Positions 56,455 through 64,000 of a stretch of DNA of 64,000 bases are shown piece by piece. Numbering within the stretch: position 1 is the first letter of the stretch; every line of letters begins with the position of its first letter. The position numbers were made by a program, and so were the translations under genes. Source of the stretch: Nemertoderma westbladi (taxonomy: Eukaryota > Xenacoelomorpha > Nemertodermatida > Nemertodermatidae); the NCBI GenBank assembly GCA_032718475.1, contig JAUCBJ010000002.1, forward strand, positions 1 to 64,000, read 5' to 3'. Below the pieces are notes generated by a model, which saw only the letters and a program-made list of their open reading frames with translations, searched no databases and was not told where the DNA came from.

Positions 56455-58208
56455 CTTCTATAAATTGTGTTTGTACAGTAAACTGTATACCTACAACGAA
56501 TCACATGAATAATATTATATTGTATTAATATCAAATTAAGAGGCGGCAGTGTTCGTAGATTTTGTCAGGGTGGTGAGAAGGTGGAAATTGTACTAATTTC
56601 ATACCCCGAGTTGAAAATGTACCTCCCATATCACTTGCACTGAGTTCGGCCAGGGAACCTGCTGTCGGACAGACCATTCGAGAGATATGGATGGACCCCA
56701 GAGGAAGTGTCGTGATTAATAATGATTGTGTGACTTACAATGTATATTGTTTCTGATATAATCTAGTCTAACTATGTATCACACCAATACACCAATAATG
56801 TCATCGCAACTACGTTGCAGACAAAGTACAAACCAATAACTCTTACTAAAGCAAATTCAAATATAACAAACAATAAGACAAGAGTGGTCTCAAGAGTAAA
56901 GTGGTGTGGTGATATTTGATGAAGAAACTACACTCTAGGAATGAGCTATACACCCAATGTCGACATATTAAATATGCTGGTTAATCTGCCATTAGCACAG
57001 TTTAGTCATCTATATACTAAATCAAGGCATATCTGCTATACACTAAACTATGATAATCACGCAGCTGTAAAGGCTTTCCCACTAAAGTATATTATCCCCT
57101 TCTACTGTACAACATCCATCACCTTCTAATCGTTGCACCTATTTGGGCCATTAGTTAAATATTAATTCGCAGTGTTGAACCAGCCTCAACATACTATATT
57201 ATTTGTTCACCCATCATCCATGAACCTATACACTACACCTTCGTACATAGTCTATGCACGTCTACATGTCTACACGTCTACCTATGCGCGTCGAAGGTAT
57301 GCGCATATCGCACTATGTAGCCAATGTTAGATCCTCGGTAATTACTCTTCTAATATCGTCTTATATTGGTTTTGATATTATCACTAACAGGCAGAGGCAG
57401 GGGCTTGTTTTATTGCCAAAGCAGACTCTGATTATCTGGTAAATGAATTATTAATGAACCAAATACGAAAGTAATGTAATCAAACAAGGAAATTTTCCCA
57501 ACATGTAAAATGTGTTTGAAATTTATTTGTTAAAGTTATTTTCTTTTCAAGGAAATTTTTTAACAAGTCCTGCCCCAAGGTAAAATTTTAGGGGATATAA
57601 TTCAAAAACTGAGCAATAAATGTGTTATTCAATATTATTTACATTTCTTAAAGGGTTTTTTGGTATTTTTTTTTTTTGGGGGGGGGGGGGGGTGGGGGGG
57701 GGGTGAAGTTAAATATGTATGTCTTGGTATTTAGGGGTTAAAATAAATTTATTCTAATAAGTAGGCCTACAGTAGATTCTGTTAACTGTCGCAGAAGTAG
57801 GGATAACATTTGCCCTCATTCTCTTATATTTTCGATAAATGTATATTTAATTTGGTAAAAAGGGTATTTTAACAAACTATTGGCATGGCGGAAATATTTT
57901 TAGATCACATCATGCTGTGAGAACCATGGAGAATCGGAATCCTACAAGGATCTCATTTCCTCTGTCCGAGCTCGCTCCACCTAATAGTAGAAGTAGTATG
58001 CCATGAGAACCCTTAATGCGAAAGTTAGCCTAACTTTGGAACAGTGATACATATGATTTTCTAGGATCAAAATATTGCATCAGTGCCTCACCCTACATCC
58101 TAAAAGGAACATAAGAATTACATTTACCTGTTTTTGCGGAATTCTAGTCAATGTGGATCTCTAAGTTACCTGACACACCCGACCCGCCCCGTGGGTAATA
58201 TAAATGTA
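56455..58208. other. Intergenic, AT-rich with poly-T/poly-G
   Basis: No gene recognised. A T run followed by 15 G (57678-57692), one T and 10 G (57694-57703) is the main landmark. The first ~70 bp lie at the 5' side of copy D but do not align well with the conserved flanks of A, B, C and E. Confidence 0.5.
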
Positions 58209-58518
58209 TCCCCTAGCAGACGACACTATCTGACTTTTAGTAAAAAAAATAGGTTTACTTGTAATTTTTCTTATATTCTTATCTAAAGAGTTCTAAATTA
58301 ACAGTCCTTGTACTGCAAATGAATGCGATTGGTCATATACTTTGAGACGAATTAGTGGTAGTCAATTGAATAACTATGAGGTCCAACAATAAATATATTA
58401 TTTATTAAATATTCAAAATTAATAATAAATATTATTTTAAATATATATTTAAAAAATTCATCAGATATTTTTGTGCAATTTATCGTGAAATAAGCAATCA
58501 AAATGCTAATAAATTCAC

Positions 58519-59827
58519 CTAACCAACGCGACATCTAAAGGCAAACACAGCCACCAAAGAGAAAATGAAAGGCAACCCCAACAAACTGAGAAGCGAAGAA
58601 GCTGCTGGCAATCCAAAGTAGTCGTTGAGAAAGCCACCAAAAATTGGGCCAATAATTATTCCAATTGAATGAGATATTCGTAACATTTGTTGGAGAAGAG
58701 ATCTTGTGTCGACATTGTCTGGATAGCCACAAACATTGACAACCAGTTGCGTTTGCGTTTCCAGTGCAGGGCTTAGGAATAATCCTGTACCAAATCCATA
58801 GAGTGCATAACCGGTGATAGAGATGGTAAGATCATGAGGTAAACCTAGAAGTTCTGTGGGTCCTATTAGTTGCATTGCTAATGCTACTACCATTATACCG
58901 AATATAGTTGGAAAGATAGTTTTCAATTTCTTCATCATTAAACTTATTATTATACCTGTGAACAATACAATACTAGGAGCTACCATATATATCCGACCAA
59001 TATTATACTGGTTCATATTGTAGGAGTGATGAATATAGGCAGCATTGTTTGTAAGTGTAAAAGATTGAAGTGTTGACCAATACGTATTCAAATTAAATAT
59101 AAGTGTAATTGCTGGATTCTTTAGAAGTCCTAGGTAGGTTGGTCTGACTTCTTTCGATTCACATCTGTCATGAATGTAAGCTGGTGACTCCATCCAGCAG
59201 TAAAAGACGATAACCATAAACATCAAACCCGATATTATAAATGGTGAATTGAAAACCCAAAGCTGCAAAAACTGTTGATCCAAAAACCGCTGCTACCATG
59301 TTCCCCAGGGTCATAATAATATTTGCCACACTGGCTAATAAAGTTCTTTGTGTCGGCCATAATTCCATCAATAGACCAAATGAATACATATAACTGATGT
59401 TGAGTCCAACAGCTTCGATGATACGAAGTGAAAAACAAGCAAATATATATAATCCATTTCTATTATTAGGAATATAAAATACAAACCCAAATGCTAACTG
59501 GGAAACAGCCCCAATAATACCGAATAGGCCCAAAGATATACGAGTTCCCCAGTTGTTTATAGAATGAGGACAAGTGATGTATATTACAAGTCTGACAACA
59601 GCAAACATAGACAGTAATGCACCAATCAAAGTCTTTGACCAATCACGTTCTTCAACAACTATTGGGAAAAAGGTCTCTAATAGATTATGACACCAACCTG
59701 GTGTCATTTGATACACCAACAACATGGCGACTAACAGGTAAAGTCTCCAGCCTTTTCGATGGTCAGTTTTATTTACATGATCTTTAATCATTGAACTTGA
59801 AGTTATGGGAGCCGTTTCATCTGTCAT
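58519..59827 (-). pseudogene. MFS transporter copy E, frameshifted
   Basis: Full-length paralogue of B and C with a single 1-bp insertion near 59245 (GGTGAATT where the others have GGGAATT), at codon ~195 between predicted TM5 and TM6. The frame is open before it (59168-59827) and after it (58519-59283), so the break looks recent or could be a sequencing error. Other residues follow B and C closely, with E-specific changes such as V-F-Y-I-P in place of V-E-Y-I-P near codon 117. The upstream flank is conserved. Confidence 0.88.
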
Positions 59828-60275
59828 CTTCTATATTCAATTCAACCCAGTGTACGAAGAGGCAAGATTGACAAAACAAAAATGTTATGGACACCATACA
59901 CATTAACTCAGTTATAGATAAGTATGGATGGAAATAAAATTTTGGATTGACATATATAGCAGTATATATAGTGCCTGGTGTTCCATAATGATTGCCCCCC
60001 CACCGCCCTCCCTCTGATCAGCCAAAACTGCCAGACATGCACCTTAGTTTAATATATCGTTCGAAAGATAATTTAATTCTGAGCTTGCATGCAAAAATTT
60101 AGGGTCCATTACAAAAGTATAACAATTGTATATAGGCTATTCTTTAAACCTATCTTACTTTTCAATATTTAATCACAATGTATAAACAGTTATTACTGCC
60201 TGACTTTTGCTGCATTTCAGTTTATTACAGTATTCAGTTACCGGTATTAGTTTTGGCAATTTTACTGAATTAGGC
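59828..60275 (-). promoter_or_regulatory. Conserved 5' flank of MFS copy E
   Basis: Aligns with 14310-14778 and 27785-28247. It includes the TATATA block near 59950-59970 and the GATCAGCCAAAACTGCC block. The last part, beyond ~60240, diverges. Confidence 0.5.
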
Positions 60276-60839
60276 CTAACAGAAGTAATTAAAATGACTA
60301 GTTCCAGTGCAATCTTCGATGACTCTGAAGAAAAGCGTAAGGTTGACAGGATCAGATATGTTACTTTTAAAACTGAACTCAAACCAAAACGGCCCTTTTA
60401 ACCCTTTCCGGCCTGAATTAATTTAATTTATGAAAAAAAATTGGTTGGTCTTTGTTAATGGGTTAATTATACACCAAATAATAATTTTCGATGAAAAAAT
60501 TTTCTATGAAAAAAAGAATTACTTTGTGTCACAACACTGTTAGATAGAGGTGAATCTGCTACACCCCCGCCCAGCTACATTGATATTAGGTTGTAATGAC
60601 TCAAACTCATGCCACAAACAAGATAGGGTTCATTCGAAAATTATCCTGGGTGTTAAGGTTTGTCATCAACATTAAATCAAAAAGAAAGGGAAAACTCATT
60701 CGAATTAAAAATTAACCCAATGCAATGTTGACTTCAACATGGCTGAAAAATCAATTATCCAATTAGTTCTACAGGAATTTACAGAATTTACATTCTACAG
60801 GAAATTAAAACTAAATATCCAAATTGGATACAACAACAG
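60276..60839. other. Unassigned sequence
   Basis: A short frame at 60207-60401 is partly in the duplicated flank. It has a hydrophilic C-terminal part (F-D-D-S-E-E-K-R-K-V-D) not present in the B or C flanks. I cannot assign it. Confidence 0.4.
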
Positions 60840-61110
60840 AATATTTTCATGGTTAACAACGATATAATTCGTTCGATGGGTCGTATACAAGGTCCCTTTG
60901 GGTCATGGCAAACTATTAACAACCCTATTGTTTTACCGACTATTCATAACTTCACAAAACTAGTCATTGAAGAGACTCACGGCATGGTAATGCCTTCTAA
61001 GGTTCGTGAAACATTGGTTCAAGTTAGGATTAAATTTTGGATCCCTTGATGTCGTCAGAAAATGAAATCAGTAATTAAAGGTTGTGTACCATGCAAACAT
61101 GTCCAATGAA
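60840..61110 (+). pseudogene. LTR-retroelement integrase zinc-site fragment
   Basis: The frame 60849-61049 and its continuation after a stop read like the segment before and including an integrase HHCC domain of the BEL/Pao type: G-R-I-Q, N-P-I-V-L-P-x-x-H, then H-G at ~60980, R-x-K-F-W-I-P, and C-V-P-C near 61085-61100. One in-frame TGA lies at 61047-61049. It is unrelated at the nucleotide level to the 14.6-kb element, so it is an older, separate insertion. Confidence 0.6.
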
Positions 61111-61562
61111 AGCCATATACTTACTTGTCCTGCAATTAATCATTTACCATTGGAAAGAGTAACACAAAAAGTTGAACATGTTGTATGAATGAATATGAAT
61201 CTATTTTTGTAGTCCATTAACCCTATTTAAACCGTTAGCCCCCCCCCCCCCCCCCCCCAGCCCCCCTCCCCGGGTTTTTTTTGTTATAACACTGTAACAG
61301 ACACTGTTGGGAATCTGAAATTATTAATTATGGTCTTCCTAATAGTGAAAGAAGTTTTTTAAAATATTGGGTAGTTTTCGAGTTAAGGCACCATTTTTAA
61401 CCCTACCTTTGGCACTTTTTTTGAGACGTTTCGAGACGCTAGAAATTTCAAACTTGTTTTTTTCGACAGGTGCTAAATTTTGGTGCCAGTGCCAATTTTT
61501 CATATATACCAATTTTGTAAATTGATTGTATGAACCTGTTTTTTTTGCGCTATAGTTTTTTT
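61111..61562. other. Unassigned, contains 20-C run
   Basis: A run of 20 C at 61239-61258 is followed by T/A-rich sequence. No gene seen. Confidence 0.5.
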
Positions 61563-62869
61563 GCCACAATTTGGGGTTCTGGTTTCGTTGTACCAGGCAT
61601 ATCAAACTTGTATTTTTCGGTGCTGTGTGCAAATTTTTTCAAGATGTGTGTGCAAGATTTGGAAATCCATTCAATAGTTGAATTGATTGGTTTAACGGTG
61701 TTCTGAATTCAATGGAATATATAATACATAATTTTGAAACCCGTCAAATATACCAACACTACTGTAATTGTACACTACTTGAAATTTTGGTGCTGCAAAA
61801 TATCCAGCACAGTCAACTTTTTCGAAATTTTTTTTCCATCTCATTCAGACTAGTAAAATTTTCGTACAAACAAAATATAAAGACGTTTTCGTAAAAACTT
61901 GTAGATGGGGATCAATGTGACCCCCCCCCCCCCCCCCCCTCCCGGTATTTGTACAACATTTTTTATAGACCGGTACTAATAGGTTTAACAGTAACTCGAA
62001 TTACTGACACATATTACAGAATATAATTTGCTAAATTTTTATACTAAACATAATTATTAATGTTGTATACTAATTTAGCTTAAGATTCATTCAAATTATC
62101 ATTACAATATTATTGTCAAATATTTTGTTCTCTTACGAGAACAAAGTGTGGACTACATTGTACGTAATTTAGCAATATTCAATAAGTTATCGCAAATGTG
62201 TGCAGTAACAGCTGTTTACTTTAACAAACATGAGTTGCCCTTGTATATTTTGGTTGTGTATTAATTAACAAACATGAGTTGCCCTTGTATATTTTGGTTG
62301 TGTATTAATTAAAGTTATATATTATTATTTTTTTATTACAAAATGAATCAACAAGACATTAGTGAAGAAATAGGCTAAATCAATTTGTTTTACAATACAT
62401 TTTGGATTCAAACAAGAAATCCGCTGCTAAAGACGATGGGAACACATCAATAAAATTATGCATCTGCCGGACTATATGTATGATGTATGTATGTTATTTA
62501 TATGTAAGTATAATTAATATGTAATGATGTATACAGTAATATTTTCATATCGGATCTCATATTTATTAATAATGTTGTTTACGATATGGTCTATCTTACG
62601 TTTTGGAATCAGTAATTAGATAATCAAAGGGTTCAATTACAATATAGCACTTTGTAGAACAGTAACAACCATATGCTATGAATAATTTTAAAGATACAAT
62701 TTATTCCATAAACTGATTTGTACAAAAGGATAATAATTGTACAAATGATATATTTCTTCAATAATAATAAAAATAAATAAACCAGCTTTGTTATTATATT
62801 AACAAAATAGTAAGAAGTAATTAATGCACTACCTGAACAATAATTCCAAAATGTTCACATTGCAGGTAC
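61563..62869 (+). repeat. R1 repeat, copy near E
   Basis: Collinear with 28322-29789, beginning GGTTCTGGTTTCG. A 19-C run at 61921-61939 with ~60 bp of extra sequence has been inserted relative to the other copies. It contains two 44-bp VNTR units at 62223-62310. Confidence 0.85.
62223..62310 (+). repeat. 44-bp VNTR, two copies
   Basis: Units start at 62223 and 62267, identical to those at 19045 and 28949. Confidence 0.95.
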
Positions 62870-62872
62870 TTT

Positions 62873-63745
62873 CCGCCATTGCATTAGTAACTTTTACAAC
62901 ATTGCGCATTTGCTACACATTTGTGCGGCCCGCCATTGCATTAGTAACTTTTACAACATTGCGCATTTGCTACACATTTGTGCGGCCCGCCATTGCATTA
63001 GTAACTTTTACAACATTGCGCATTTGCTACACATTTGTGGGGCGAGACACGTAGTCGGCGAGCCTTGGCATACGGTTCATATTGGGCAAATTAGCGCATA
63101 TCTGCCCGTCCGTATGTCTGTCTGTCTGTCTGGTAAATGTTTGAACACGAATTTCTCGGCATCGCTGTTTTAGAATTGATCCAAACTTAGTAGGGAAGTT
63201 TAGAGTGAAATTTTAGAAAATGTGTATTCTTGTATATATTTTACAGTTTATAGCAATTGATAAAAAACCAAGAAGAACTCATAGAGAACACCTATATATA
63301 ACTGTATAAAGTGAAACTTGGTTAAAGATGTGACAGTCTGTCAGTCGGTAGTTTCAGTCTTTTGATTAAAACCGCAAATTAGTCGGGCAATCACAAATTA
63401 AATTAGTACACAAATGGACAAAATGAGAAAGCATGTCACCGAGGGTTGAACCAGCACTTTGCTTACGTTTCGGCCTATCAGGCCTCATCACCAGTGCATT
63501 GAAAAGGCAGTCTTAAATTGCATACATCCTATCTCTAACAGCGGACCAAACGGCCTCAAGCATGTTAGGGTGAAATAGGGGAAAGTGGCGGAACTTGTTA
63601 GCGATAGTGATGAGCCCTTATAGGCCGAAACGTACATATAGCGCTGGTCCAACCCAGGTGACGTCCTTTCTCATTTTTCCCATTGCTGAACAAAACCATA
63701 ATATTACATCATTATTAATTACAGTTGCAGTAACAGCTCAACTCC
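62873..63745. repeat. P repeat, copy 3
   Basis: Same layout as the copies at 29790 and 32050. Its first block is triplicated with a 57-bp period (CCGCCATTGCATTAG at 62873, 62930 and 62987), whereas the other copies have it once. Inverted-repeat arms lie at about 63413-63492 and 63608-63688. Confidence 0.9.
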
Positions 63746-64000
63746 AATTTATTTAATTAATGTTTAATAGTTTAGTGTATAAGAAAACTAAATACTTACA
63801 AACATAGTAAATATAAACATATATTATTGTAGTCCAGTCAGAATAATTCGATAAAGGATCAACCTCGGACAAATTGCAATATAAATTAATTTAATATAAG
63901 CTTCTACCCTCGCGACCTTGCTCAACTGAATTCCCTTGATCACCTGACCACTGGCTGCTAACTTGATGTTCTTCACTAAAACTAATCAATGCGCAGTTTA
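63746..64000. repeat. Q repeat, copy 3 (runs off window)
   Basis: Matches 31795-32040 and 32816-33063. The window ends within its last bases (AATCAATGCGCAGTT). Confidence 0.9.

Larger units (their letters stand above)
58209..60275. repeat. Segmental duplication unit E
   Basis: Collinear with 12655-14778 and 26125-28247: downstream spacer, MFS copy E and ~450 bp of upstream flank. It lacks the composite LINE found at the left of units B and C. Confidence 0.9.

Overview
This window is eukaryotic, from an AT-rich invertebrate animal genome. The host genes are intronless and carry conserved upstream flanks. Around them lie metazoan-type retroelements: APE-endonuclease LINEs of two or three clades and a BEL/Pao LTR retrotransposon. 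There are also minisatellites and segmental duplications. Nothing looks bacterial: there are no operons, no Shine-Dalgarno pattern and no dense coding. I cannot fix the phylum from sequence alone; an aquatic invertebrate is a reasonable guess.

The only convincing host genes are five paralogues of one 12-TM major facilitator (MFS) transporter, which looks SLC18B1/VMAT-like. Copy A (1546-2853, + strand), copy B (13002-14309, - strand) and copy C (26477-27784, - strand) are intact at 435 codons each. Copy D (55143-56454, -) has a 4-bp insertion, and copy E (58519-59827, -) has a 1-bp insertion. B, C and E sit in one duplicated block that includes about 470 bp of upstream and about 300 bp of downstream flank. 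B and C also share an older composite LINE remnant downstream, so they separated after E did.

Much of the remaining sequence is mobile. A decayed LINE (3480-8520) is interrupted by a 68-bp minisatellite. An RTE-like LINE with a (TAG)n tail occurs as one nearly full copy (14779-18543) plus several truncated, internally deleted or inverted fragments. A three-part repeat, called R1, P and Q here, carries a 44-bp VNTR, a tetranucleotide microsatellite and a long inverted repeat. It recurs near A, B, C and E and between 29.8 and 33 kb. A GATC-rich satellite of about 465-bp period lies at 19.96-21.3 kb. A second LINE (34.1-36.3 kb) and a jockey/CR1-like LINE (36.4-36.58 kb continuing at 51.18-53.87 kb) flank the large LTR element.

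The centrepiece is a 14.6-kb BEL/Pao element (36580-51179, coding on the - strand) with a GGTTA target duplication. Its LTRs are 1609 and 1610 bp and nearly identical. In element order it carries a gag with a long coiled coil, zinc knuckles plus protease, then RT, RNase H and integrase, all in one frame broken by three in-frame stops. Next comes a 1.25-kb spacer with tandem repeats, then an intact extra 866-codon ORF in the position where env would be. That ORF has two CCHC knuckles and a region resembling a DEDD 3'-5' exonuclease. It is the best candidate here for something undescribed. The LTRs contain six ~73-bp repeats, and a ~25-bp motif is shared by the LTR, gag and the extra ORF.
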